A stretch of DNA of 64,000 bases from Sabethes cyaneus (lineage: Eukaryota > Arthropoda > Insecta > Diptera > Culicidae), in assembly GCF_943734655.1 (NCBI RefSeq), contig NC_071354.1, positions 72,793,338 to 72,857,337 of the forward strand, in the 5' to 3' direction. The notes beneath the pieces are model-generated. The model did no database searches, had not been told where the DNA came from, and saw nothing but the letters and a program-made list of their open reading frames with translations. Positions 22,945 through 35,969 of this stretch are shown piece by piece. The first letter of the stretch is position 1, and each line of letters opens with the position of its first letter. A program made the translations under genes and the position numbers.

Positions 22945-25079
22945 TTAGGTTGCTGCAATTTGTGCAACTATCGGATATATTAACGGACACAACAGCTCGA
23001 ATTTTTGTTTTTTCAAGATGATCACGTAAACGACGTCCAGATAACACTGATAACTAACGATTAAATTATTTGTAACCGTTCAGGAATTGCGATCGCACGT
23101 GCTTAGAGTCCTCTTTCCAACAGCCGCCGGGATCTGCGTGTTCGTAGAAACTCGGCCCGTGCCACACATCACCGCGCAAATTTGAACGAAAAAAATAACA
23201 CCAGAACGTTGCCGATCGGAATGCCCGCTGGAGCAAGACTGATTCACCTGCGATTCATGCGATGCCGCGCGCGCGTTCATCGAGACACTCAAGAGGCAGT
23301 AATTAAACGTGATCGTGAATGGGAAAAACAGTCCTCCAACCGCTTCGAGCCATAAACCTTTACGGGGCCGGCGGCAAATGCAGCGGTGTTTGTCTACCTG
23401 TCTGGTCCGAATGCTGTCTGCCGGTGTGGCAGATCCGACTCTCGCGCTTGGGATTCTCGCCGTTCCTTTTTTTTCTGGTTTTGTTTTTGTTTGATCGAGA
23501 GCAAAAACACCCAGCTATAACGCGCTTTTGATTCGACACGTCATAGGCAAAAATGACGCGAACGCGGGACTTTTTGCCTAGAAAACCAAAACTGGTTTTC
23601 TACAAGAAACCACCAAACATAATAATCTCACTCCACGAGCGGTGAGTGAGTGCATTGCAATGTAACTTGAGCAATATCATTAAATGTCCAAAGCGTCTCA
23701 ATTGGACTCACTGTACGAAATAATTCTATAAAATCAGTGTGTCAGTAGTCAGTGGTCAGGTCAGTGCAATTAAAGCTAATGTAAATATCAATTCGTACAT
23801 ACGCTGCGTTTCATATATGCATATGCGATATAAATATGTTTAAAAGTAGTTTGAATGTTGAACTCCGATAAATATTGATCAATTCTGCATGATGTCTTTC
23901 ATCAGCAATATCCGTTACTTATATAAGTGATGATAAGTGAAAATTATATTTCTATAAATTTCCATTACTATAGAACACAAAACAATCATTGTACAATAAT
24001 TTCGCTAAGAGGCAAACCAGCCGCAAACTGACAACCTTTGAAATAAAGATTCTAATCAAAAATATATACGCGTATTTTAATGAATATTTACAATTTTCTT
24101 TATTATTTTTGTATAGTACCCTGTTGCAGAACTGTTAAACCTTTACATACGTAGCCGTTGCGTTTGTGTAACATCTAAGTCTTTGTTGCAGTCACAGTTT
24201 GTTTTGTTTCATGCAAGCGCGTGGTTGTTCAGCCGGGACTCCAATGAAGTGTACCTAGTACCTACTTATATTTTGATCTAATACTCTTATTTAATTTGGC
24301 ACCATCGCTCGATACATTCCGCGATCAATTGAATTAACAGAATTGCGTAACGAATCCACTGGACATAACTTGAAAGAAACACGACGTGGTTGATTTATAG
24401 TAGTATTTCGAATTTGGCGAATTCACATTCCATTTATTTTGATTTATTAGAATTTATTCATATTCCACCAGAACAGAACATGATCGAAATGCTGTGAAAT
24501 TGAGATCATACCTTATTTCATCGGAGGTGCAAACGGGCCAGTAAACACAAACTAGGAAAATAGTTAAATTTAAAGGTCAGCTCTCTGTTTACGGTAGGTA
24601 CACGCTGCTTACCGAAAGCCGCACACTAAAATATTCGCCCGCTTTGCAAACCCAATTATGCACGTGAACTGAGTGGGTAATTCCCCATCGCGGTCCTTCA
24701 TATACTGTAGTTTACTATCGAAAGAAAAAAACCTGGCAAGCACTTGTCTACAGTCATCGTTCAAAGAAACCGTAGGATGGTTTCAGCCGAGACAATCCGA
24801 ATAAATATTTTAAGTGAGCAATGCACAAAATGAATTCCGACTTGCTGCTTTAGTACTTTACCTGACCGGTAGGAAAATTAAGCCAGAAAGTAAATAAATA
24901 TTTCTCATTTGATGACGATTTCCAACCGCCTGGTGCTGGTGTTCACAGATCTTGACAGAAGGTGTGAAACCGTGCTTTTGGGATACATGTCCGACCCGGT
25001 TTTGTTCACAGTTATAGTGCAAATGTCTTGACACTTGCTAGCATTATAGACTTATTACAGGTCGGACTCGATTATACGG
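22945..25079. other. 5' flank of SLC6 gene 1, then unassigned sequence
   Basis: 23080-23480 is GC-richer than its surroundings and contains no long credible frame; it is a candidate promoter or leader for the minus-strand transporter. From about 23500 to 25079 I see AT-rich sequence with no gene or repeat pair. Confidence 0.35.
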
Positions 25080-25091
25080 GTGAAAAAATTA

Positions 25092-25218
25092 GAAAGGTTG
25101 TTCACAAGACACGACCGCATAGGTGACGTAGGACCACGTAAGTCTCTTTGTAGCGATAGTAGGATATATCCATGTATATAATAATACGATTCTTCATGTA
25201 TACAAGCTACATCCGTAA
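25092..25218 (-). repeat. 125-bp repeat, copy 2
   Basis: Reverse-complement copy of 14826-14950, including 'acaagacacgaccgcatagg' and 'tgacgtaggaccacgtaag'. Confidence 0.75.
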
Positions 25219-25484
25219 CGTTTATCAAAGTAGAAACATTGTATACATTGAATCCTCAACCGATTTTGGAGTTATATCCATGAATTGATTGAATCTATTT
25301 TATTAAAACGAAACCAAGTTAGTAACTAAACCAAACACTAAATAAATTTGTATGATATGTGTCTACGTTGAATAGTGCTTTTCCTCTGGTAATCGGTAGA
25401 CGGTACGCGCGAGCTTTCAAAAAGTTGAAAATTTTGCGCAACTTTTCTGCGGCTTTCAAAAGAACACTGATAAAGCATTTATAA

Positions 25485-25640
25485 CCTGCAGACGTTTTGG
25501 AAATCGCAGAAAATGTCGCCCGTGACCAGAAAACTTATTTCCGTCATTTGTTGGCCGTCCTCAATGGCGAAAAATTCAACTCTCAACTCTTTGCCTGTGT
25601 TATTATGGTATTAACTGGGCAAGAAAATATAATAACCTCT
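25485..25640 (+). pseudogene. Diverged histone H2A relic
   Basis: Frame reading PADVLEIAENVARDQK, then TYFRHLLAVLNGEKFNSQL, parallels the H2A helix order AAEVLELAGNAARDNK, then RHLQLAIRNDEELNKLL. Identity is modest and neither terminus is recognisable, so this is an old fragment. It lies about 150 bp from a minus-strand H2B-like relic. Confidence 0.55.
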
Positions 25641-25784
25641 TCAATCGTTGTGTGGCCCTTGAAAGGACCGATTGTTTGATTATCATAACTTCAGCTTGCA
25701 ATAAACTTGCACTAACGCACTTAACGTAATTCTCTGTTCGGTAATTGGAGTACAGATAACCGCTAACCAGGCACGGCTTGTTGC

Positions 25785-25905
25785 AACGGACCAGCCGGAA
25801 AGCTTCAGCAGCTATGCGATCAACGAAGCCGATCGTGTATGGTCCTGAATCACGATGAAATACCACTCCAAGTGCACTATGAGATATCAGGCGGACAAAA
25901 ATCAG
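25785..25905 (-). pseudogene. Diverged histone H2B relic
   Basis: Minus-strand FVDRIAAEAFRLVRCNKP parallels the H2B alpha-2/alpha-C segment FERIAAEASRLAHYNKR. Upstream HRDSGP resembles VHPDTG. Both ends have decayed. It points toward the H2A relic at 25485-25640, a convergent arrangement. Confidence 0.55.
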
Positions 25906-26830
<925 letters not shown>

Positions 26831-26989
26831 CAGATATGTTGAACTTATGGACCAATTTCGGTGAATCGTACAAAGTTTATATGGGACGAAAGTATTTTGC
26901 AAATGTAATATATTGTGTGACATTTGTTTGCGCCATCTCCGAGAAAACGTTGGTAGACAATTGAATACTTAAACGCATATATGTAAATT

Positions 26990-27110
26990 CATACATGTAC
27001 ATATATATATAAATTCATACATACATACATACATACATACAATCAGACATTTGTCGATCTCATAGACCTAAGTTAAACAGTGAATGACATTCGGCCCTTT
27101 GGGCTTTGCT
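26990..27110 (+). repeat. CATA microsatellite with ggccctttgggc module
   Basis: (TACA)n near 27016-27040, followed by 'cagacatttgtcgatct' and 'cggccctttgggcttt'. It is the same module order as at 20186-20280, so the microsatellite is the tail of a dispersed repeat. Confidence 0.55.
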
Positions 27111-27596
27111 AAAAAGTCAGGTCTTCTACCGTGCGGCAATTTTTCTTCTGTTCTGAGTTCCTTTTATGATTTTTTGATGAGTTTCAACATAAAACCAAAT
27201 TTTTTTGAGTTTTGGTTTTTGAGCCGAAAGGCCGATTTTGAAATTTTAAGGAATAAGGGACTTTTAACATTTTATGACCGCCATCTTGTCCAATATAAAA
27301 AAACATTTATATATTTGAAGACAGGATTTGCAGTCTTAATATAAAAAAAACAGATCGAAAATCGGTTGAAAATTGATCATAAAACGGCGATTTTACAAAA
27401 TCATATATTAGTTTTTCGCATATGACAAAGGTAAAAAGTTAAACCCTTTTCAAAATATGTTCGTCAAATGTTTGCAAATGTACTCTAAAAACATATTTTA
27501 ATCATACAAACTAGGAAAACATAGAAAATCCTAAAAAGAATTCGAAAATATTTTTGTCCGCCTGCTTGTATGGAAATCCCCCATAGTGAAGTGGCC

Positions 27597-27720
27597 AGCT
27601 GCAAGTGACGTGGGATGCTCCTGGTGCGTGCAGCATATTTCCGGCCAATTCTAGAACTTCAGCAGCCAGATATTTCATCACGGCAGCGAAACGAGTGCTC
27701 CAGCTCCAACACACTGCACT
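27597..27720 (-). pseudogene. Histone H2A fragment
   Basis: Minus strand reads VGAGALVSLP in one frame and AAVMKYLAAEVLELAGNM in the next, the H2A docking loop and helix. Truncated on both sides, with a frameshift between the blocks. It is a separate relic from 28408-28690. Confidence 0.8.
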
Positions 27721-28059
27721 GCACACACACTGCAAAACTGCACGAGTCGAGCGTGACTTTCGTTTGCCCTGGCAAACGATGTTGGCAGTAGTTCAGCTAG
27801 CGTTTGAATAATGCTGTTCGCCGGCTTACCTCGTGTTATGTACCAGAGCAAGCGACAAGAATCGGCCACACCTATTTTTCATGGTCCTTCATTCTATCAT
27901 GTACGTAAAATAAAATAGAGCGTTTCAATTTCAGTCTCAACAAAAGAGCAAAGTTACCAGTGAGCCGTGCGCCTTTTGCTGCCAAAGAAAAATTGCGCTA
28001 CGTATCGAGTGAAAAGCCCTAAGTTCCAAGTTTTCTAGGTTTCATCAATTACTGAAAAC

Positions 28060-28075
28060 CGTTCTTTGCAGAACG
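28060..28075. other. Histone-type 3' stem-loop
   Basis: CGTTCT-TTGC-AGAACG is a perfect 6-bp stem with a 4-base loop, flanked by AAAAC on the left and AACAAA on the right, the layout of histone mRNA 3' stem-loops. It lies about 95 bp beyond the H2B relic's stop on the minus strand, but the flanks read best on the plus strand. Confidence 0.5.
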
Positions 28076-28168
28076 AACAAATTCTTCTATGAAGATGCAA
28101 AAGATGTTACTAAAACTATTGCATTTTATTAAATGGTTTTATGTATTTTGACGCTTGACCGAATACAT

Positions 28169-28262
28169 TTACTTGGAGCTGGAATATTTGTTGGCTGCTT
28201 TGGTACCTTCCGAGACGACCAACTTCTTAACCACCAGCAACAAGCGACAAAAGCGCGAGAGG
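28169..28262 (-). pseudogene. Histone H2B C-terminal fragment
   Basis: Minus strand ends VSEGTKAANKYSSSK then TAA at 28171-28169, matching the H2B C-terminus VSEGTKAVTKYTSSK. Upstream CRLLLV resembles VRLLLPGEL. Only about 30 codons remain. Confidence 0.85.
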
Positions 28263-28407
28263 TGATCGGTTAAAATTATTTGATAAGAAGCGAACAATTA
28301 GATCAATCTAAATAAATAGAATTAAAATCAGTGAGTGAAAATTCCTTAAATCTTCATGAATCTTTCGTTTTTAGAAGAACGGTTTTTCGACATGATTTGT
28401 TGGAAAT

Positions 28408-28690
28408 TTAAGCCTTCTTTTCCGTCTTCTTGGGCAGCAACAAAACAGTTTAGATGTTCGGAAAGACATTTCTCATAGGAGTGGCGACACGGGACAGCAA
28501 TTTGTTCAACTCTTCGTTGTTGCGGATGGCCAGCTGCAAGTGACGATAATTCTGATCGTTTCGTTGTCGCGAGCAGCATATTTCCTGCCAATTCCAGAAC
28601 TCCTGCTGCCAGATATTCCATCACGGCAGCGAAATGAGTGCTCCAGCTCCAACACCTCGCTTGGTGAATTTGCATGTCTTCGTTGCCTTA
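28408..28690 (-). pseudogene. Histone H2A pseudogene
   Basis: Minus strand gives VLELEHSF and AAVMEYLAAGVLELAGNM, then in shifted frames LQLAIRNNEELNKLL and LLPKKTEKKA with TAA at 28410-28408. The N-terminal third is missing. A decayed stem-loop (28381-28366, CGTTCT-TCTA-AAAACG) follows, so the source was a replication-type histone gene. Nearly the same deletions as at 14429-14712 show copying as part of a repeat. Confidence 0.88.
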
Positions 28691-28997
28691 TCCGTGGGAA
28701 GCAGCAACAGCTCAAGCTCAACAATTTTCGATCGGATTCTATAGGACGTAAATTAAATACAATCATAAGGAAGCTTAACCCATAGCTTATATCGTATATA
28801 TTTCTGTCATCCGTGCTAGGGAAGCACTGACGAGGGAAGGCAAAAATATAAAAATAATTCAAATTTTCAAAATCAATCCAAAAACAAAAAATTTTCAAAT
28901 TCAATTTCAAAAACAAAATCAATAGTTTTCTATATTTTCAGTATTTTCAATATTTTCAGTATTTTCAGTATTTTTCCCGTATGGCCAGTTCTGTTGC

Positions 28998-29055
28998 TTA
29001 GCAGCATCTTTACATTCATCCTGGCATTACTAAGACAGCGAGAAATGTCGTACGG
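28998..29055 (-). mobile_element. Scrap of LINE family A
   Basis: 'cagcatctttacattcatcctggca' followed by 'gcgagaaatgtcgtac' matches 61447-61497 in the family A LINE. It lies at the edge of the larger LINE insertion. Confidence 0.55.
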
Positions 29056-29084
29056 TGACCGGACGAGAACCATAAATACGATGG

Positions 29085-31780
29085 TCATAATGTACGTTGA
29101 CCATAATCTGTATATTCAACGTTTCCTAGATGATTTAGGGCGAGCCGGCCGCAGGCAACGGCGAATGCCGGTGACCCGCTGTCGGAAGACCCCCCCCCCC
29201 CGCTGAAATCACATCTGTCTAGATCTACTCTGCGTAGGGTCCGCAGGTCGCGTTTCACTTGACTGATCCATCTTGCTCGCTGCGCGCCCAGCCGTCTCGT
29301 TCCAGTCGGATCATTATTGAGAACTTTTTTAACCGGGCTGTAGTCTGACATTCTCACGACGTGCCCAGCCCATCGCAGGCGACCGATTTTTGCGGTGTGA
29401 GCGATGGGTGGTTCCCTAAGCAGCTGATGCAATTCATGGTTCGTTCGCATCCTCCACGTTCCGTCTTCCATCTGCACTCCGTCATAGATGGTGCGCAATA
29501 CCTTCCTTTCGAAATCACTAAGGGCGCGTTGGTCCTCCACGAGCATAGTCCATGCCTCATGGCCGTAAAGGACTACCGGTCTAATCAGCGCCTTATAGAT
29601 TGTTAACTTCGTACGGAAGCGAATTTTGTTCGATCGCAGCGTCCTACGGAGTCCAAAGTAGGCACGATTACCTGCCACAATGCGTCTTTGTATTTTTCTG
29701 CTGGTGTCGTTGTCTGCGGTAACCAGTGAGCACAGATACACGAACTCTTCTACCACCTCGATTTCATCACCGTCTAAATGAATCCGGGGAGGGAGGTCAG
29801 CATTCACTTCAGGAAGAGGTTCTTCCTTTCATGTATTTTGTTTTCGATACATTAATGACAAGTCCAATCCGTTTGGCTTCAGCTTTCATCAGCCATCCTC
29901 TCAAAGGTACGTGTAATGATGTCAATGAATGTCGTCAGCGAAACCAAGAAGCTGGACGGACTTCGTGAATATCGTGCCACTCGTGTCTATCCCCGCTCTT
30001 CTTATCACACCCTCCAAAGCGATGTTGAACAGCGAACATGAAAGCCCATCACCTTGCCGTAATCCTCTTCGAGATTCAAAGGGACTCGAGACTGCCCCTA
30101 ATACTCGAACAACACACATTACTCGATCCATCGTCGCCTTGACCAATCGCGTTAGTTTCTCCGGAAATCCGTAGTAGTGCATAATCTGCCATAGCCGATC
30201 TCGATCGATCGTGTCATACGCCGATTTGAAGTCGATAAATAAATGATGCGTGGGCACGTTGTGTTCACGACATTTCTGTAGCACTTGCCGAAGCGTGAAA
30301 ATCTGATCCGTGGTTGCACGGCCACCCATGAATCCCGCTTGATATTGCCCCACGAATTCTTTTGCAAATGGTGAAAATCGACGACATAAAAGTTGGGAGA
30401 ATACCTTGTAGGCGGCGTTCAACAGTGTGATTGCGCGGTAATTACAACAATCCAACTTGTTGCCCTTTTTATAGATCGGACACACGATGCCTTCCGTCCA
30501 CTCCTCCGGTAGTAGCTCCTCCTCCCAAATCGTGACAATGGCCTAGTGCAGCGCTCTAGCCAGTGCGTCACCGCCATTTTTTAGCAGCTCGTCGGGTAGC
30601 TGATTGGTGCCAGCCGCTTTATTGTTCTTCAGCCGACCGATCTCTTCTGCTACCTCCTGGAGGTCGGGGGCTGGTATTCTGTCGCCTTCTGCATGTGCTC
30701 CAAAGATCTATTACCATATCGCCACCTTCATGTTCAGCTACATCGCTGTTAAGGTGCTCGTCATAATACTGCTTCCACCTCTCGATCATCTCACGTTCGT
30801 TCGTGAGAAGATTACTGTCTGAGTCCCGACACATATCGGCCTGCGGCACATAGCCTTTGCATGAACGGTTTAACTTCTCGTAGAACTTCCGTTTATCGAT
30901 AGCACGGTAGAGTTCTTCCATCGCCTCACGATCTCGTTCTTCCTGTTGGCGCTTTTTTCTCCAGAAGACCGAGTTTTGCCTGTTCCGTGCTTGTTTATAT
31001 CGTTCAACATTCGCCCTCGTACGGTGTTGCAGCATTCTCGCACGTCCTGCATTCTTCTCCTGCACTAATTTCTCGCATTCGCCGTCGAACCAATCGTTTT
31101 TTCGGTTCGGATTCATTGTACCTAGTGCCACTAGAGCAATACTACCGATGGCGGTCTTAATGCCTTTCCAACCATTTTCAAGAGTTGCTGCGCCAAGTTG
31201 CTCTTCCGTTGGTAGCGCTGCTTCCAGCTGCCGCGCGTATTCCTGGGCAACTCCGGTGTCTCGTAGCTGCTCGATGTTGGGTCGCGGCGTACGACTTCGA
31301 CGCGTGTTATACACCGTCGAGAGTTTTGAGCGCATGCAGATGGCAACTAGAAAAGGGTCCGAATCTATATTCACACTGCGGTAGGTGCGTACCTTTACCG
31401 TCGATTAGAATATGGTTAATTTGGTTTTCTATTCATTGGTCTGGTGATCTCCAAGTGGCCTTGTAGATCTCTTTGCGGGGAAAGAAAGTACTTCGGACTA
31501 CCATACCGCGGGAAGCTGCAAAATTTACGCATCGTTGGCCGTCGTCGTTCGTTGCAGCATACAGGCTGTTTGACCCGATTACCGATCTGTATATAGCTTC
31601 CCGTCCTACCTGCGCGTTCATGTTATCGACGATTTTCACGTTCCGTCGCAGACAGCCATCATACACCTGCTCCAGCTGCGCGTAGAACGCCCTCTTCCCG
31701 TCATCGGGTCTCCCTTTCGTGAGGACAGTGCAGATTGATGATACTGTAATTGAAGAAACGGCCCTTAATCCTCAAGAAGA
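29085..31780 (-). mobile_element. LINE, endonuclease + RT, 5'-truncated (family B)
   Basis: Minus strand in order: endonuclease piece NMNAQVGREAIYRSVIG and KATWRSPDQ (31666-31433); linker rich in Arg/Lys (31374-30619); RT fingers and palm (30485-29922) with CPIYKKGNKLDCCNYRAITL, FIDFKSAYDTIDR, RRGLRQGDGLSC and FADD; then thumb/C-terminal region (29807-29085) with YLCSLVTADNDTS, LIRPVVLYGHEAW and RLRWAGHVVRM. A C10 run near 29191 interrupts the last frame. Only a few frame breaks separate the blocks, so it is fairly young. It sits inside the H2A repeat. RTE-like by appearance. Confidence 0.88.
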
Positions 31781-32034
31781 GAATTCTGGTAGCATAGGTT
31801 CATTATTTTCAATTTTTTAAAAGTTCAACATCAAGAATCCACACTTTTCTTTATTTGGGTCAATTCTGAGAAGATTTTTCAATCGATTGGTGTAAGAATA
31901 TTGAAAATCGATCGGAAAACCGCTGAGCTATTAGCGCTCAAAACCTTTCATTTTTCGTGACGCTCGCATTTTTCGATTTTTTGAAATGACACCCTATCTC
32001 AAAACTTGCCGTAAGACGTAGTCCTACGTCAAAA

Positions 32035-32430
32035 AATTTTTTTTAAATAGGTTTTTTGAAATGTGCTTACGTTCAAAACGTGTTTAAGACTATAAAAAAA
32101 AATTGCCACCCAGATAATCGAGCCCGATCTGTATATTTGGTCATACATTCCTATTTAAGACCCATTTTTAATGCTGAGTGGTTACTGGGGTAGCAATATA
32201 TGAACCGTTCGAATTATAGTGGTCTATTGATCATTCTGCAAATTTTACAGAAGACGCAATTGTCTAAAAAAAAACTCTATCAAAAATTCTATTCAATTAT
32301 TTTTTCCAAACCAACTGTTCTAATGGGTAGGGTATGAATGGATTCAACATGAGAATACATGAAAATCCCAACTTTTGTTGAAATATGCGAATTATTCATA
32401 TCAATGTACATAGCCCACTATGATTTCATA
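32035..32430. other. Unassigned spacer
   Basis: AT-rich, no gene or repeat pair seen. Confidence 0.4.
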
Positions 32431-32432
32431 TA

Positions 32433-32677
32433 GGGCACGGGAGGGTATTTTCGGCCCATTAAACGATTGCATCTATTTTTTCGTCCTATGGCTTAGTTCT
32501 AGTGGAAGAACAGGTGATTTTGACGTTCTTTGAATGAAAAATAGTAGATTACTTACAGTCTTGAGAAAACAGTTCTAACATATTACAATTGCATGTCGGC
32601 AAAGTATTATTATTGGCGAAAGAAAAGGCAAATAGGCTGAATTCAGAAATCTGCTGAAAATACCCTCCCGTTCCCTC
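32433..32677. mobile_element. MITE with GGGAACGGGAGGGTATTTTC ends
   Basis: 245 bp. Left end GGGCACGGGAGGGTATTTTC and the inverted right end GGGAACGGGAGGGTATTTTC differ at one base, with TA outside on both sides (32431, 32678). A single similar end, CGGGAGGGTATTTCCAGC, stands at 33184-33201. Confidence 0.75.
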
Positions 32678-32679
32678 TA

Positions 32680-34394
32680 ATTTACCTGCAATTCCCAAAA
32701 CGTTCCGCGGCGTAGAGGTGCATATCTATGGGATTTGTAAATGTCAATAAATGATACAAAACCCCCATAAAATGGATTTGGAATATCGTGTTCTGACGCC
32801 ATATGGGTATCAGCTGAAAGCGTTTAACGGGCAGAAGTCGAATATTGTGTACAAATGGGTCATAGAATGGTCGTTCTGCCCCAAACCAAAAATTCAACAT
32901 GAACAAAGAAGGCAGGAAACCTCTTTTTTGAAATTTCAATTGTTTACAGAGATACACTTTTTGCAAAAATCCCATTTTTGATAAAAATGGTCAAGAGTCC
33001 ACTATAATTCGGAACGGTTCATATGATTAAAACGAGTCTATAATGCTAGAGTGTCAGGCCATCTGCACTATATCCATTTGTAATGCTGCTCAACAACCTA
33101 TTTTGGCCTGCCTCTCGACTGATTTAGTGCACCCTACTATACCGTCACTGTTAACAAACAAAGAAAAGCAGAAAAGTAAGGTACGGGAGGGTATTTCCAG
33201 CACGCTACTAAATTCGGCATACACTACCTTTTTTTGCTGCGCTTTCCCAAATAAAAACTTTGCCGCTATATAACAATACTGAAACGAATGTAGCACTCAT
33301 AAGCTTTAATGTGTTATAACTATTTTCATAAAAATGTAAGTAATTTGCTAAATTTTGTTCAATATACATCAAAACCACTGTTTTTCCACTGGCACGTAAT
33401 CAGGCTGAAAAAACCAGCAGCAATCACTTACGCGTATCCGCTCTTGACGATGATTTGGAAAACACACAATTATGATCACGTTTACTTATTCTAGAAACTA
33501 AACAGCTGTGAATATGGTATCACAGAACAATTATACTTCTTTTTATCACGGAAGAACACAAAAAATTCCCTTCTCAGAAAAGAGCACCTTAAGCGTCCAA
33601 TAAAAAATACGGGTCTAAAATTTTTCAACTACGAACCAACATAGCAAATTTGAACGAAATCGGAGCACTTTTACCGTTGCTCGTTTTCCTATCAATACTT
33701 TCTCAGATTTCAGTACAAGTTGTAGGGTAAAACAAGGCAAAACTTTCCGTTGCACGACATTTTCGTAAAAAGCTCGATCGTCGTTCGATCTTTTGACTTT
33801 TTCAACCTTCTCAACAGGCATGCCTTCTTGAAAATGTCTGGTTAAAGTATCGAATTGACATTTTGCCTGTAGTTCAAAAATTAAATAACGGGTAAAACGG
33901 ACTTCTAGGTTATGTTGTATTAAAATAAAATTGTTCATATACCTTTTTCTTAACATTCTTCTTCTTTTCCTTACCATAGAATCTCAAATTAGAGAGAGTT
34001 TGCACATGATTCTTTCAAAACATTTATAGAATAGGGATAAATGGGGCAAAATAGGCTACTTCCCGTCATTTCCGTGCGTTGAGACCATCTCCAATCGTTT
34101 TTTTTTCGGGATTTTTTACATAGGAAAAGTCACTTTTTACCCCTTAAAAACAGCGGCAACAAAAAATTCCATTTTTTCGGTCGGATCTGCCCACTGTGTG
34201 TCGTTGGAGCCGGCAAACCCGTGCGGTCGCACAGAGCCTCGCGCTTCGTGGGGACCTCGCGCTTGGTGATGACTAGAGAAAAATGTTAAAAAATTGTACT
34301 GGACAATCTCTGACAGTAAACAAGATAATTGGCTGTTCAGAAATATTTGCATGATTTTCATTGCTTTTTTTTTCTTTTATTTTAACAGGGTATA
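32680..34394. other. Unassigned region
   Basis: Contains a lone MITE end at 33184 and a 120-codon open frame on the minus strand (33977-33615, basic, no recognised motif) that is most likely chance. No host gene is supported. Confidence 0.4.
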
Positions 34395-34927
34395 TAGGGT
34401 ACTGTCGTTATCGTCGGGCCACTGTTGTAGTCGGGCCGTCACGATTTTACAGTTTTAGTAACTCATGATATCTATGCTACAACCATTGTAAAACTTCGTA
34501 CTGTGATAGCTAACTTTTCACAATATTGTGAGTTTCAATCGTATATTCAAAAGACCCGTACTGAATTCAGTGACTAAATCTTACAAAAAAAGTTTTCCAG
34601 GCGCAATGAACTTTTCTTCAAGAAATCATTCATGAAATGCAATTATCGAGATAAATTTAGAAAATGTATGAAGTGTGTTGTGCTGCATACGAAGACTATA
34701 GAAAAATCCCTTCCAGTAAGGTCTTTGGGAAGGATAAGCTCAAATACTAGAAAAGCGCTATTTGTAAAGGTCGGGCCACTTGAGTAGTCATGGTTGGGTC
34801 ACCATAATTTTAAACGCAGAAGCGCAATACTCGCAAGAGAATATCAGTCACGTGAAATGTAATGAAATAAAGCAAAATAAATACGATAAACACCTAGATA
34901 TTTGTTATTTTTTTCATTGTAGTTGTA

Positions 34928-35969
34928 CCATGCTGCATCAAAATCCGGACGGTACCAATATCCGGACACCTTAACTAATTTATCCTTATTAAGTAATAAT
35001 ATATGCAATTTATGAGGTGTAGCTATGTGGAAGATCGTTAAAACATAATCGGTGATTAAGTAGGCTGCGCGATATAACCTAAATAAATCCAAACGTAACG
35101 TTGTTGTCGAACAGTGTCTTAATTTCTGCGATTTTTTCTCAGATTACTAAACAGTTGTGTTTTTGCGATTTAAGGTTTTGGGAGCTCATTATTACAAAGA
35201 AACCAACTTTTTTGGATTAGTATCAACAAAGAAGGTTAGTTTTAATTAATTTAGACGGTGTCATTCATTAATTTGTTGAAATAAAGTGTATTTTTATAAC
35301 TAATTACGCTGTCCGGATTTAATACCATGTTTTTAAATCCGGACATGTTTGACTATTGATGGTAACTACCTAACGTTTTTCTTAGTAAATGCGAAGGGAC
35401 ACGTTGAACCAGGCAGAAGGTGTGGTAAGAGAAGGAGTCTCGATCCATGGAACCGTCAAAATATACGGAAATCCAAAATACTTTAAGACATTTAATGTGG
35501 AAGCACTTAATCACATTCGCTTTCTGGTTAGGTAAGTGGGTCTGTGTAGCACTTGACTAAAATCGTACCGTTAATTACACCAAAGCGGCATTAAAAGTTA
35601 AATAAATGTATAGAGAGATGATTATTTAATACTACATTTTAGAGGTGATAAGCTGTATGCTTATAGGCATACATTTCCTAGACAAAATACGAGAAAGTTT
35701 TGCCTGTCCGGAAAACGATTCAAAAGTGTCCGGATATTAATTCACAGAGATGTGAGGTGTCCGGATTTATGAACAAGACAAGCCTGCTTATTTCTCTTAT
35801 TTTAATGTATTTTATTGAGTTTTCATTGTAAAATTGATGCGTTATTGTAAATTTAAGCTTCATATGTGATTATAGTACAAAGCAATTACTAGAATGTTGC
35901 GAAATTATTGTTTACGAAGCATATTAAACATATGACCTGCTTAAGTGTCCGGATATTGATGCAGCATGG
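34928..35969. mobile_element. TA-flanked pogo-like element (inner), TCCGGA motif
   Basis: 1,042 bp. Ends CCATGCTGCATCAAAATCCG and inverted CCATGCTGCATCAATATCCG differ at one base; TA at 34926-34927 and 35970-35971. The hexamer TCCGGA occurs eight times, clustered at both ends and near the middle exon, as transposase binding sites might be. A spliceable exon with a psq-like helix-turn-helix lies inside (35389-35531). It is nested in another TA-flanked element. Confidence 0.8.
35389..35531 (+). CDS. Exon-like remnant with psq-type helix-turn-helix
   Basis: Preceded by acceptor TTTTTCTTAG and followed by donor GTAAGT; between them ATG opens 47 codons without a stop. Residues 6-31, LNQAEGVVREGVSIHGTVKIYGNPKY, follow the pipsqueak/pogo DNA-binding pattern (ALxAVxxGxSIRxAAKxYGIPxS). 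Because pogo-group transposases often start with such a domain, this is probably the surviving first exon of the transposase gene of the element at 34928-35969. No catalytic DDE part is present. Confidence 0.5.

Larger units (their letters stand above)
28294..32034 (-). repeat. H2A-containing repeat, copy 2, split by a LINE
   Basis: Reverse-complement match to 13803-14825. The start, with the GACGTAG palindrome, lies at 32034-31782 and the rest at 28980-28294. Between them sit a LINE and a scrap of another. Unlike copy 1, the sequence past the 3' end runs into an H2B fragment (28169-28262). Confidence 0.75.

Noticed and set aside
23080..23531. Small proteins on both strands of the GC-rich block
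   Set aside because: Overlapping open frames reflect GC content; the block is better explained as a promoter or leader of SLC6 gene 1.
33615..33977. A 120-residue basic protein on the minus strand
   Set aside because: No motif, no splice or poly(A) context, in an AT-rich repeat-laden area; likely a chance open frame.
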